Source: Gracilinema caldarium DSM 7334
Lineage (GTDB): Bacteria; Spirochaetota; Spirochaetia; Treponematales; Breznakiellaceae
Direction: 5' to 3'
NCBI RefSeq assembly: GCF_000219725.1
Contig: NC_015732.1
Span: 806,001 to 870,000, forward strand
Length of the DNA: 64,000 nt
Of this stretch, positions 1-8,622 are shown in pieces; position 1 is the stretch's first letter, and each line of letters opens with the position of its first letter. The notes under the pieces are model-generated. The model was not told where the DNA came from, did not search any database, and was given only the letters and a program-made list of their open reading frames with translations. The position numbers and the translations under genes were made by a program.

Positions 1-677
1 GTCTTGTAGATGGGATAATTCTTATGGAGGTTCATACTCACGATCCGCGGGTAGACTTCCTTCTTCATGAAAACATACCTTTCGTAATTATTGGACATTG
101 TGAAAATATTCATACCAATTGGGTTGATATTGATTTTGAAAAAACTCTCTTTTCGGGGATTCAATATTTTATCGAACAAGGTTATCGAGCTATTGCATTT
201 GTTAATCAATCTGAAGCAGTCTATACCTCTGGCTATGGACCAGTCGTTCGTTCTTTTCAGGCCATCCAACGAGCAAAGCATATTTATTCCTGTGACAGGC
301 TGGTTCATTATTTTTGCGAAGCTTACAATGAATACGGATATGAATTAACAAAAAAAATAATAAAAGAAGAACCATTTATTAATGCCTTTATTGTTATGAA
401 TGACCGAGCTTTACCAGGTATGTACCGTGCTTTCTATGAAGCACAAAAAAGGATTCCCGATGATGTGGCAATAGTGAGTATGGTTACATCAGAACAAGCT
501 GCGGAAATGCTGTATCCCCCGCTTACAACTCTTGAATTTCCCACAGAAATTCTTGCAGTGCAAGCTGTTCAGCAACTTATATCACAGATAAGGGGAAAAC
601 CGACAGTTCATTTTCAAAACACTTTACTATGCCCTTTAATAGAGCGTCACTCTACAAAAAGAAAATCCGTATTATAA
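1..677 (+). CDS. LacI/GalR-family transcriptional regulator, 5' end cut by window edge
   Basis: The reading frame is open from base 3, so the gene begins upstream of the window; the first ATG at 24 is internal. The visible 225 residues are the periplasmic-binding-protein-like effector domain of a LacI-family repressor: a DGIIL strand, IPFVIIG, a DDVAIVSM-like segment near the end and a C-terminal tail. The DNA-binding helix-turn-helix is not in view. It precedes a sugar ABC transporter and an alpha-xylosidase on the same strand, so it is probably their local regulator, binding a sugar from that pathway. Composition is AT-rich like the genes that follow. Confidence 0.85.
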   Translation, partial: LVDGIILMEVHTHDPRVDFLLHENIPFVIIGHCENIHTNWVDIDFEKTLFSGIQYFIEQGYRAIAFVNQSEAVYTSGYGPVVRSFQAIQRAKHIYSCDRLVHYFCEAYNEYGYELTKKIIKEEPFINAFIVMNDRALPGMYRAFYEAQKRIPDDVAIVSMVTSEQAAEMLYPPLTTLEFPTEILAVQAVQQLISQIRGKPTVHFQNTLLCPLIERHSTKRKSVL

Positions 678-728
678 AAATCTAATTATTATAGGTTGAT
701 GTGAAGGTTCAATTATTTAGTTAAAAGC

Positions 729-750
729 GTTGGTCTTTTATAAGACCAAC
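729..750 (+). promoter_or_regulatory. 22-bp perfect inverted repeat before the sugar-binding lipoprotein
   Basis: Arms 729-737 and 742-750 are perfectly complementary (GTTGGTCTT with AAGACCAAC) around a TTAT loop. A run of A follows, so it is not a standard terminator on the plus strand. It lies in the 102-bp gap between the regulator and the transporter gene. It may be an operator for the upstream LacI-type protein or a leader hairpin; the sequence does not decide between them. Confidence 0.5.
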
Positions 751-779
751 AAAAAACATATGGAAAGGGAGGAAATGAT

Positions 780-2066
780 ATGAAACGGATACTACTTACA
801 GGGTTGGGAATGCTGGTAACTATCGGTATTCTTAGTTTAGTTAGTTGTGGAGATAAGCAACCTAAAGAAACAAAGAGGACCTTAAAAATTTGGCATTATG
901 AATCGGAAAATGGTGCAATGGGCTTAGCTTGGAAAGTTGCAATGGATAAATTTAAGGAAAAACATCCCGATGTTACCATTATTTATGAAAATAAAGGGTT
1001 TGAACAAATAAGACAGACTGCAAGTATGGTTCTCAATTCTGATGATGCACCAGATATAATGGAATATAATAAAGGTAATGCATCAGCTGGACTTCTTTCA
1101 AAGCAAGGTTTATTAGCAGATCTAACAGATGAGGCTAATAAACGTGGATGGGATAAAATCTTAAGTCCAAGTTTGCAAACTACCTGCAAATATAATGAAC
1201 AAGGAATTATGGGTGGTGATAAATGGTATGGTGTTACAAATTACGGTGAATACGTAATGGTTTATTATAATAAAGATATGTTTAAAAAATATAATCTAGA
1301 ATTACCCAAGACGCTAGATGAATTTGAAAAGATTATGTCAGTGTTCTTAAAAGCAGGAGTCGTACCTCTTGTGGTAGCAGGAGCAGAATATCCTGCCCAA
1401 CATATATTCTATGAATTAGTTCTATCAAAGGCAGATCGTAATTTTGTCAATGCATATCAACTCTATAAAGGTAATGTTTCTTTTAAAGGACCCGAAATGA
1501 CTTTTGGTGCACAACGTCTTTTAGAGTGGGTCAGAAAAGGATATATAGGCAAGGATTCCATCAGTATGAAAGCTGAAAATATGGGAGTTGCATTTACAAA
1601 TGGTAATTATCCTATCATGATTTCTGGTAGTTGGTGGTATGGCCGTTTCATGAATGAAATTAAAAACTTTGAGTGGGGTATTTTTTCGTTCCCAGGAAAT
1701 ACCCTGCATCCTGGTTCTGGTGGTAATATTTGGGTTATATCTTCAAAATCTAAGAATAAAGATCTTGCTTATGATTTTATAGATATAACACTTTCGCCAG
1801 AAATACAAACAATATTGGCTAATGCAGGTGGAATCCCGGTAAATGCAGATATTTCTAAAATAACAGATCAAAAAATAAAAGAACTAGTAGAAGGCTTTGA
1901 TACAATTAATAAAAATGATGGGCTAGCGTTTTATCCTGATTGGCCAGCCGCTGGTTATTACGATACCCTTGTAGCTACTATTCAAGAATTAATGGGAGAA
2001 ACTAAAACAATTCCTCAATTCTTAGAAGCTCTTGAAAAGTCATATAATGAAAATAAAGCACAATAA
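780..2066 (+). CDS. Sugar ABC transporter substrate-binding lipoprotein (family 1)
   Basis: This 428-residue protein is the extracytoplasmic sugar receptor of a carbohydrate-uptake ABC transporter. It has a lipoprotein signal peptide ending in LVSC (Cys23 would be lipidated). The mature part opens with LKIWHYE and has the family-1 pattern of FKEKHPDV, a DIMEYN segment, a Tyr/Trp-rich ligand region and an alternating-lobe C-terminus. An SD (GGGAGG) sits just before ATG 780. Two inner-membrane permeases and an alpha-xylosidase follow, which suggests an alpha-xyloside or xyloglucan oligosaccharide as ligand; that is inference. No ATPase is encoded here, so a shared MsmK/UgpC-type ATPase elsewhere is likely. 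Confidence 0.93.
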   Translation: MKRILLTGLGMLVTIGILSLVSCGDKQPKETKRTLKIWHYESENGAMGLAWKVAMDKFKEKHPDVTIIYENKGFEQIRQTASMVLNSDDAPDIMEYNKGNASAGLLSKQGLLADLTDEANKRGWDKILSPSLQTTCKYNEQGIMGGDKWYGVTNYGEYVMVYYNKDMFKKYNLELPKTLDEFEKIMSVFLKAGVVPLVVAGAEYPAQHIFYELVLSKADRNFVNAYQLYKGNVSFKGPEMTFGAQRLLEWVRKGYIGKDSISMKAENMGVAFTNGNYPIMISGSWWYGRFMNEIKNFEWGIFSFPGNTLHPGSGGNIWVISSKSKNKDLAYDFIDITLSPEIQTILANAGGIPVNADISKITDQKIKELVEGFDTINKNDGLAFYPDWPAAGYYDTLVATIQELMGETKTIPQFLEALEKSYNENKAQ

Positions 2067-2120
2067 TATATTAAGAAATAAAAATAGGTGATGTTATTTT
2101 AATTGTTTGAAACACATAGG

Positions 2121-2150
2121 AATGGAGAATCTATAAAGAGATTCTCCATT
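2121..2150 (+). terminator. Intercistronic hairpin with T-rich tail (partial terminator)
   Basis: Arms 2121-2132 and 2139-2150 form a perfect 12-bp stem with a 6-base loop, followed by TTTATTATT. It lies between the binding-protein gene and the first permease. In such operons a leaky terminator or 3'-stabilising hairpin commonly keeps receptor mRNA more abundant than permease mRNA, and that is the likely role. Confidence 0.75.
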
Positions 2151-2181
2151 TTATTATTGATGCAGACGGCAAAGGCATAAT

Positions 2182-3075
2182 ATGAATTTTGGAAGAAAAG
2201 GTTATAGTTATTTCCTAATACCGGGAGTAGTTCTTCTTATCCTAGTTGTATTTTTACCGTTTGGTATGAATTTGTTTATTAGCTGTACTAAATGGAATGG
2301 TGTAGGTTTACCTCAATGGGTTGGTTTTTCAAATTATAGAAAAGCAATAACTGATACGGTATTTTGGGCTTCTTTTAAAAATAATATTATAATGATTTTA
2401 GCAGTTACAGTAATACCGACCATTCTTGGATTGCTTCTTGCGGTCTTCCTTTTTGATTTTGGGATCCCTCATTTTGGACAAAAGAATATTGCAATTATCA
2501 GAAGCGCTATATATCTACCACAGATACTACCTGTTGCGATTGCAGGTATTGTTTGGGGATGGATTCTTGATCCAACATATGGTGCACTAAATATGATTTT
2601 ACGAACAATTGGGCTCGATAATTTAACACGTAATTGGTTAGGAGATCCGACAAGCGCTTTGCCATCAGTAATGGGTATTATGGTATGGTTTCAGATTGGT
2701 TATCCACTTGTTATTTGTATGTCAGCACTACAGCGAATAGATCCTCAAATCCTGGAAGCTGCTCAAATAGATGGTGCTGGATGGTTGCGACGTTTTTTTA
2801 TATCCATATTTATTATAAGGCCAGAAATATTAGTTGTTGTACTTACAACAACAATTTATGCACTGAAGCTGTTTGCTCAAATCTATGTTTTAACGAGAGG
2901 TGGTCCAGGGACAGCCACATTAGTGCCTTCTTATTTTGCATATCAAAACTTTTTTGAAAAGGCAAATGTAGGTTATGGTGCGGCAATCTCTTCAATTATG
3001 ACTGCTATTATTTTTATATTAACAGCTATATTTATAAGTGTACAAATGAAGCATGAAGGAGTAGGTGAATACTGA
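2182..3075 (+). CDS. Sugar ABC transporter permease, MalF/UgpA type
   Basis: This 297-residue inner-membrane protein has about six hydrophobic segments and belongs to the binding-protein-dependent permease family. The cytoplasmic EAA loop (EAAQIDGAGWLRRFF, about residue 190) is the contact site for the ATPase. The N-terminus (FGRKGYSYFLIPGVVLL) is typical of MalF/UgpA-type subunits. The stop codon shares one base with the ATG of the next permease, so the two are translationally coupled and probably form a heterodimer. Composition is strongly AT-rich. Confidence 0.93.
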   Translation: MNFGRKGYSYFLIPGVVLLILVVFLPFGMNLFISCTKWNGVGLPQWVGFSNYRKAITDTVFWASFKNNIIMILAVTVIPTILGLLLAVFLFDFGIPHFGQKNIAIIRSAIYLPQILPVAIAGIVWGWILDPTYGALNMILRTIGLDNLTRNWLGDPTSALPSVMGIMVWFQIGYPLVICMSALQRIDPQILEAAQIDGAGWLRRFFISIFIIRPEILVVVLTTTIYALKLFAQIYVLTRGGPGTATLVPSYFAYQNFFEKANVGYGAAISSIMTAIIFILTAIFISVQMKHEGVGEY

Positions 3076-3917
3076 TGAATCATTCGAAACGCTTATTTGA
3101 ACAATGGGAAAAAATTGGGGCATTTATTTTAATTGCTTTTATTGTGCTCATCATGTTATTTCCTTTTTATATAGTTTTTCTAAATGCATTTAAAACCCCA
3201 GTCGATTATGCACAACGAGGCCCCCTTGTATGGCCTTCACCATTTTCATTTCAAGGAATTAGTAATTTCTGGCTACGAGTCGATTTTACAAACAAATTGA
3301 TGAATAGCTTTTCTATTAGTCTTGCAGTAGCCATTATTGCTGTAGGAATATCACTTCTTAACGCGTATGCCTTGGGAATAGGTCGTATAAAAGGTAGAAC
3401 TATATTACTTGTTTTGTTTGTAGTAGCAAATACGCTTCCTCACGAGGCTCTTGTATATCCTCTGTATTATCTTGCAAAACTTTTAAAAATATATGATCGG
3501 CAAATTGCGGTAATACTTGTATTTTCTGTTATACAAAGTGCCTTTGGAACCTATTTATTAAGTTCAGTTTATGCATCTTTTCCTCGAGAATTGCTGGAAG
3601 CAGCTGAAGTAGATGGATGTACAAAAACAACTACTCTTTTTCATATTGTTGCTCCGATAAGTATGCCAACCTTATCTGTTTTGTTTACATTCTTCTTCAT
3701 ATGGACTTGGAATGAGTTTTTCTTACCACTTATATTACTAATTTCTAATAATCGACAAACAGTTCCTATAGCTATTTCTGTAACTCAAGGGCAACATAAT
3801 ATGGACGCTACTATGGCAAGTGCGTCAGCGTTGTTAGGCATATTACCATGTCTTATTTTCTTTTTTATATTTCAACGGACCCTTACTAAGGGAATCACTG
3901 CTGGGAGCCTTAAATGA
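3075..3917 (+). CDS. Sugar ABC transporter permease, MalG/UgpE type
   Basis: This 280-residue protein is the second inner-membrane subunit of the sugar transporter. It has about six transmembrane helices and the EAA motif LLEAAEVDGCTKTTT at about residue 172. The family-typical C-terminal region includes the segment TWNEFFLPL. It overlaps the upstream permease by one base and its stop overlaps the ATG of the GH31 gene by four bases, so receptor, permeases and intracellular hydrolase are one transcriptional unit. Confidence 0.93.
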   Translation: MNHSKRLFEQWEKIGAFILIAFIVLIMLFPFYIVFLNAFKTPVDYAQRGPLVWPSPFSFQGISNFWLRVDFTNKLMNSFSISLAVAIIAVGISLLNAYALGIGRIKGRTILLVLFVVANTLPHEALVYPLYYLAKLLKIYDRQIAVILVFSVIQSAFGTYLLSSVYASFPRELLEAAEVDGCTKTTTLFHIVAPISMPTLSVLFTFFFIWTWNEFFLPLILLISNNRQTVPIAISVTQGQHNMDATMASASALLGILPCLIFFFIFQRTLTKGITAGSLK

Positions 3918-6415
3918 AATTTACCAATGGATATTGGCTGCTTCGTGATAATGTACAAGCTTCATATGCAACGGTTGCATTTGATGTAGAAGAAGGGCTT
4001 GATGAACAAGGCCGCCCATCACTTATCATATATGCCCCAACAAAACAGATAAACCACCGAGGCGATACTCTTAATGGTACTCTTCTTACCATTTCTTATT
4101 CATCACCTATGCAAGATGTAATACGAGTACGGGTAGAGCATTTTCGAGGGACCAAGGATCGGGGGCCTCATTATGAACTCTATTCAACAGGGAATCCAGA
4201 AATAGAAACCATCAATAAAACCAACGAACATGAAGCCAATACTCAGAATAACGGAAATCCCTATATCCCTCAGGTATATTGGGAAGGAACTACAGCTGCG
4301 GATCGCCTCCTTTGGCAAGGAAAGTGTATGGATTCTACTAAAGAAGAGTATGCTTTGAATGGGCAGGCTGCTTCACCCCGGGCCTACTTTGTGGCAGGTA
4401 ATCTTTCTATTATGGTCGATTTACAAGCTAAGGGATGGAAGGCTGAGGTGCTTGGGCATAGTGATGTCATTACCTCCTGGGACAGTAAATCCACAGCATA
4501 TATGTTAGTAGATACAAAATATCCCTATATGGTAGATAGCCTTCGGCTTTCTCCTGGAGAAACGATCTATGGTCTTGGAGAACGATTTGGGCCGCTCGTT
4601 AAAAATGGACAAACTATTGATATTTGGAATGAAGATGGCGGAACCGCCAGTGAACAGGCTTATAAAAACATTCCCTTCTGTCTTTCAAATCGTGGCTATG
4701 GTCTATTTATTAATGCAACCAATAAGGTCTCTTTTGAGATCGCTTCAGAAAAAACGAGTCGACTGCAATTCAGTGTTCCCGGTGAGACTATTGAATATTA
4801 TTTAATTTATGGTCCAACGCCAAAGGAAATCCTTTCTAAATATACCCTACTTACTGGAAGGCCTGCTTTACCTCCACCCTGGGCTTTCGGATTATGGCTT
4901 ACCACTTCCTTTACCACTTCCTATGATGAAAAGACCGTGCAATCTTTTATAGATGGGATGAAAGCGCGAGAAATTCCACTTCGAGTATTCCACTTTGATT
5001 GTTTCTGGATGCGAGAATACCAATGGATCGACCTGCAGTGGGATAATCGTACTTTTCCTGATCCAAAGGGTATGCTTCATCGACTTAAACAGCAGGGGCT
5101 TTCTATCTGTGTATGGATTAATCCCTATGTGGCACAACGGTCACCACTCTTTGATGAAGCAGTCCAACACAACTTTTTACTTAAAAAACCGAATGGTGAT
5201 ATTTGGCAAACCGATATGTGGCAGGCAGGAATGGGAATCATCGATTTTACTAATCCTGCTGCAACCCAATGGTTTCAGGAAAAATTGAGCAGCCTCATTG
5301 ATATGGGGGTTGATTGTTTTAAAACCGATTTTGGCGAGCGGATTCCCACGGATGTAGTATACTTTGATGGATCTGATCCTATCAAGATGCATAACTATTA
5401 TACGTTTTTATATAATAAATGTGTTTTCCAGGTACTAGAGCAAAAAAAAGGAAACGGTAAAGCGGTGCTTTTTGCCCGTTCTGCTACTGTAGGAAGTCAG
5501 CGATTCCCTGCACACTGGGGAGGTGACTGTGAATCAACCTATGAGGCCATGGCAGAAACATTACGGGGCGGTCTTTCACTCGCCCTAAGCGGCTTTGGTT
5601 TTTGGAGTCATGATATTGGTGGTTTTGAAGGGATGCCCCCATCGGACCTCTATAAACGTTGGCTTGCATTCGGTCTTTTGTCTCCCTTAAGCCGGCTTCA
5701 TGGGTCAAGTTCTTATCGTGTTCCTTGGTTGTTTGATGAAGAAGCAGTTACGGTGGCACGGGAATTTACTCGTTTAAAATGCCGGCTTATGCCCTATCTT
5801 TATCAAAAAGCGGTTGAGGCCCATACCACCGGTATTTCTATGCTTCGTCCAATGATAGTAGAATTCCCGGAGGATCCAAATTGTACCTATATTGATCTGC
5901 AGTATATGTTAGGCGATGCACTTCTGGTAGTTCCAATTTCTACTTCTTCCGGGCGAGTTACATTGTATGTTCCTGCAGGAAGATGGACTAATCGATTCAG
6001 GAACGAAGTTATAGAAGGACCTTGCTGGATTGAAACTGCCTGTACTTATCATGAGCTACCCCTTCTTGTACGACCCCATACGATATTGCCTATTGGATCA
6101 GTAGATACCCGGCCTGATTATTCATATACCGAGGATGTTGAGTTCGAAGTATACCAACTTGAAGATAACAAGGAAGCAAAGGTTATAATCCCAGATCATT
6201 CAGGAACACCTGCTGCTTCCATTACGATACATAAGAATGCTGGAATCTATAATATAAGCGCCAAAGGGGATCTACATCGTTGGTCTGTTTTATTACTAGC
6301 AGTGAGCGGTGAAGCCACAATCCTATCTGGTCATGGAACCGTGGAAATGACAGAACGAGGCCTGAGGATACAAGTCGATACACATCATCTTGTGGTAGGG
6401 GTGTCATATAACTAG
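3914..6415 (+). CDS. yicI: Glycoside hydrolase family 31 alpha-xylosidase (YicI-like)
   Basis: This 833-residue cytosolic enzyme of GH31 most likely releases alpha-1,6-linked xylose from isoprimeverose or xyloglucan oligosaccharides taken up by the preceding transporter. The nucleophile is Asp472 in CFKTDFGERIP. The following segment (IPTDVVYFDGSDP, KMHN) is the hallmark of YicI-type alpha-xylosidases rather than alpha-glucosidases. The acid/base is Asp538 in HWGGDC, 66 residues later, the same spacing as in YicI. There is no signal peptide. The start overlaps the permease stop by four bases. Composition is closer to the rest of the window than that of the transporter genes. Confidence 0.92.
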   Translation: MKFTNGYWLLRDNVQASYATVAFDVEEGLDEQGRPSLIIYAPTKQINHRGDTLNGTLLTISYSSPMQDVIRVRVEHFRGTKDRGPHYELYSTGNPEIETINKTNEHEANTQNNGNPYIPQVYWEGTTAADRLLWQGKCMDSTKEEYALNGQAASPRAYFVAGNLSIMVDLQAKGWKAEVLGHSDVITSWDSKSTAYMLVDTKYPYMVDSLRLSPGETIYGLGERFGPLVKNGQTIDIWNEDGGTASEQAYKNIPFCLSNRGYGLFINATNKVSFEIASEKTSRLQFSVPGETIEYYLIYGPTPKEILSKYTLLTGRPALPPPWAFGLWLTTSFTTSYDEKTVQSFIDGMKAREIPLRVFHFDCFWMREYQWIDLQWDNRTFPDPKGMLHRLKQQGLSICVWINPYVAQRSPLFDEAVQHNFLLKKPNGDIWQTDMWQAGMGIIDFTNPAATQWFQEKLSSLIDMGVDCFKTDFGERIPTDVVYFDGSDPIKMHNYYTFLYNKCVFQVLEQKKGNGKAVLFARSATVGSQRFPAHWGGDCESTYEAMAETLRGGLSLALSGFGFWSHDIGGFEGMPPSDLYKRWLAFGLLSPLSRLHGSSSYRVPWLFDEEAVTVAREFTRLKCRLMPYLYQKAVEAHTTGISMLRPMIVEFPEDPNCTYIDLQYMLGDALLVVPISTSSGRVTLYVPAGRWTNRFRNEVIEGPCWIETACTYHELPLLVRPHTILPIGSVDTRPDYSYTEDVEFEVYQLEDNKEAKVIIPDHSGTPAASITIHKNAGIYNISAKGDLHRWSVLLLAVSGEATILSGHGTVEMTERGLRIQVDTHHLVVGVSYN

Positions 6416-6433
6416 AAATCCCGATGCATCGAC

Positions 6434-7363
6434 CTATCTCTGGTGTTCCCATAAATTATCAGGATACAGCCCTTCTGCGATAAGGCTCCGGATCCGATCA
6501 GCGGCTTTTTCCCGGTCCTCCCGGTAGGTGACGCCGAACCACTGGGCTTGGGTTTCCAGGGCATGGACTGTCAGGTTCCGTTCCCTAATAAGGTAGTCCA
6601 TGGCTGAGGGGAGGTAACACTCCTTTTTGGGGTCCCGGCCATGGGCTTTTATAAAATCGGCAAAATAATCGGTCAGGTCCGAAAGCAATTCCGGTTTTAA
6701 GCCCCAGAAGTTCATGGAAACCCCCACATCAGGAGGCAGTATCACATCCTCTCCCGAATCCAGATGGCTCAGGATCCGTTCATCAACCTGTTCAATCTTG
6801 GTGTGCTCCGAAATGGTGCGCAGTAAGCCCTTTTCTATCGTGCAAACACCGCGGGCTACTGAACCCGCTTCGGTCAGGGTAGCCTGTAAGGGATAAACCA
6901 CCAGGGCAGCATCGCGGTACTTCTCTTGTTCCGGATCGGACAAAAAGCTCCCCATGGCGGCAAAGGCTTCGCGGCCGTAGAAGTCGTCCGCATTGATGAC
7001 CCCAAAGGGCCGGTCAAGGACCTCCCGGGCACAGAGGACCGCATGGGTAGTTCCCCAGGGCTTGGTCCGCCCTTCGGGAGCCGCAAAGGCCGCCAGGTCC
7101 GGTCGTATGAGGTTATCCAGGTCCTGAAATACAATACTGCATTCGATATGGTGGCGGAACCGGGACAGGACCTGTTCGGTAAAATCCTGTTCTATGGCTT
7201 TGCGGATAATAAAGACTACCTTCGAAAATCCCGCCAGGAGTGCATCATAAATAGAAAAATCGAGGAGGGTTTCGCCATGGGGGCCCAGGCCATCCATCTG
7301 CTTAAGTCCCCCATAACGGCTTCCCATGCCTGCGGCAAGTACCAGAAGTATCGGTCCGTTCAT
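6434..7363 (-). CDS. Sugar-phosphate nucleotidyltransferase-like protein
   Basis: This protein of about 309 residues has an NTP_transferase-type Rossmann fold. The N-terminal nucleotide-binding motif LAAGMGSRYGGLKQ (residues 9-22) is diagnostic. A second signature is GVINADDFYG, whose acidic residues would bind metal and the sugar phosphate. It probably makes an NDP-sugar from NTP and a sugar 1-phosphate, but the substrate cannot be read. I prefer ATG 7363 over the TTG at 7366 because AGGGG lies about nine bases upstream. The gene is convergent with the GH31 gene and follows the aldo/keto reductase on the same strand. Confidence 0.85.
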   Translation of the reverse strand: MNGPILLVLAAGMGSRYGGLKQMDGLGPHGETLLDFSIYDALLAGFSKVVFIIRKAIEQDFTEQVLSRFRHHIECSIVFQDLDNLIRPDLAAFAAPEGRTKPWGTTHAVLCAREVLDRPFGVINADDFYGREAFAAMGSFLSDPEQEKYRDAALVVYPLQATLTEAGSVARGVCTIEKGLLRTISEHTKIEQVDERILSHLDSGEDVILPPDVGVSMNFWGLKPELLSDLTDYFADFIKAHGRDPKKECYLPSAMDYLIRERNLTVHALETQAQWFGVTYREDREKAADRIRSLIAEGLYPDNLWEHQR

Positions 7364-7400
7364 CAAACTATACCCCTCTGCCAGTATGCCACATTTTTCT

Positions 7401-7449
7401 CAGGCTGGCCATATCTTGCGAGGTGGTATCAGGCTGGCCAGATCTTGCG
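7401..7449. repeat. 29-bp-period imperfect tandem duplication at a stop codon
   Basis: A 20-base unit at 7401-7420 recurs at 7430-7449 with one mismatch. The upstream copy (on the minus strand) contains the last codons and stop of the aldo/keto reductase. The second copy, beyond the stop, would again encode RKIWPA and a stop. This looks like a recent small tandem duplication that left a spare copy of the gene end. Confidence 0.8.
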
Positions 7450-8409
7450 GCCGCCGCCGGGGGGCACAATGTGATCGATCAGGCTCAGCTCTTCCTGGTT
7501 GAGGGGCGGCAGTTGGGCTGCCTTAAGGTTAGCCTCCATTTGGGCTACGGTCTTAATGCCGGGGATGACCGTTGAGACCGCAGGGTGTGCCAGCACAAAC
7601 TGGAGAGCCACCGTTGCCAGGGACCGGTCAGGCCGCTGGAGTTTACGGAGGGCTTCTACCTTTTCCAGATCCTTAAGGAAGACCTGATATTCTTCGGGGT
7701 TGTCATGCCAGCGGCGCCGGAAATCCCCCTCGCCAAAGCGGGTTTCAGCGGTAAATTTTCCCGCCAGGATGCCCATGGCAATGGCTCCGCGGATAATCAC
7801 CCCCAGGCCCTGCTCGCGGCAGTAGGGCAGGATCTCCTGTTCGCTCGTCCGGTTCAGGATGCTGTAATCAATCTGGATGGTGTTTGCCTTACCGTTATGG
7901 TTGAAGGCCTTCAGGTATTCAAAATTGCTCGTGCTGACCCCATAGGCGCGGATTTTCCCGGCCTGCTTCAGTTTCTGGAACCCCTCCAGGAACACCTCCA
8001 TCGTAGGGTCCCGGAAATCAATATGACTCTGCATCACATCAATATAATCGGTCTCGAGCCGCTTCAGGTTGCTTTCGACGCCGGCTATAAAACTTTCTAC
8101 GGTGGTGTAGGCGCTCTGTCCCTTTTCGCCGTCAAAACCCCGCCAGCCAATCTTGGTCGCCACAATAAACTTATCCCGCCGGCCCTTCATGGCCTTGCCC
8201 AAGAGTTCCTCGCTGTGGCCGTTCCCGTAGACGTCGGCGGTATCGAAGAAGGTGACCCCATGGTCCAGGGCATAATCGATAGCCCGCAGGACTTCATCAT
8301 CCTCTGTTTTTCCCCATGCATCTCCCCCTGCGGCCCAGAGTCCCATACCGATTTCGCTCACCGTGATCCCTGTTTTCCCCAGGGGACGGTACTTCATGGT
8401 TCCATTCAT
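7429..8409 (-). CDS. Aldo/keto reductase
   Basis: This 326-residue NADPH-dependent oxidoreductase has an AKR TIM barrel. The catalytic tetrad is visible: Asp56 (FFDTADVYG), Tyr61, Lys86 (VATKIGW) and His129 (QSHID). The C-terminal cofactor region contains VIPGIKTVAQMEANL. Length and order fit the YdhF/YhdN-like group that reduces sugar or other aldehydes; the substrate is unknown. It has a strong SD (AGGAGG) before ATG 8409 and its own promoter at 8487-8515. The nucleotidyltransferase lies 65 bases downstream and may be cotranscribed. Confidence 0.92.
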   Translation of the reverse strand: MNGTMKYRPLGKTGITVSEIGMGLWAAGGDAWGKTEDDEVLRAIDYALDHGVTFFDTADVYGNGHSEELLGKAMKGRRDKFIVATKIGWRGFDGEKGQSAYTTVESFIAGVESNLKRLETDYIDVMQSHIDFRDPTMEVFLEGFQKLKQAGKIRAYGVSTSNFEYLKAFNHNGKANTIQIDYSILNRTSEQEILPYCREQGLGVIIRGAIAMGILAGKFTAETRFGEGDFRRRWHDNPEEYQVFLKDLEKVEALRKLQRPDRSLATVALQFVLAHPAVSTVIPGIKTVAQMEANLKAAQLPPLNQEELSLIDHIVPPGGGRKIWPA

Positions 8410-8486
8410 GGCTTGCCTCCTTTGTTTAGGTTGATGAACTCCTCTGCCTCATTTGCATAGAGTCCATCTTATATAGCTTTATCTTG

Positions 8487-8515
8487 AATATAGCATAATA
8501 GTTGAAAAATATCAA
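8487..8515 (-). promoter_or_regulatory. Sigma-70-type promoter of the aldo/keto reductase
   Basis: Read on the minus strand: TTGATA (8515-8510), a 17-base spacer, then TATATT (8492-8487), with TGC directly before the -10 box (extended -10). It lies about 78 bases upstream of ATG 8409. Confidence 0.75.
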
Positions 8516-8533
8516 GCAAATCCGTATACAATT

Positions 8534-8557
8534 GCCCCAGGGTGTAGTCCCCGGGGC
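8534..8557 (-). terminator. GC-rich hairpin downstream of the lipase-like lipoprotein
   Basis: On the minus strand GCCCC (8557-8553) pairs with GGGGC (8538-8534), and the inner GGG/CCC bases extend the stem. AATTGTATAC follows, so the T-tract is poor. It lies between the lipoprotein stop and the promoter of the next minus-strand gene, which fits a terminator. Confidence 0.5.
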
Positions 8558-8622
8558 TTGTGAACGTACCGGTCTCTCAGCTCTGCACTCCGCTTTCCGG
8601 AACAGGCTTTCCTTCCCTAATG

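Noticed and set aside
6926-7474. 182-codon plus-strand frame opposite the nucleotidyltransferase
   Set aside because: No recognisable domain; lies within a gene with a diagnostic nucleotide-binding motif.
7585-8460. 291-codon plus-strand frame opposite the aldo/keto reductase
   Set aside because: The minus-strand reductase has all catalytic residues; the antisense frame has no family motif and reflects GC-rich codon bias.
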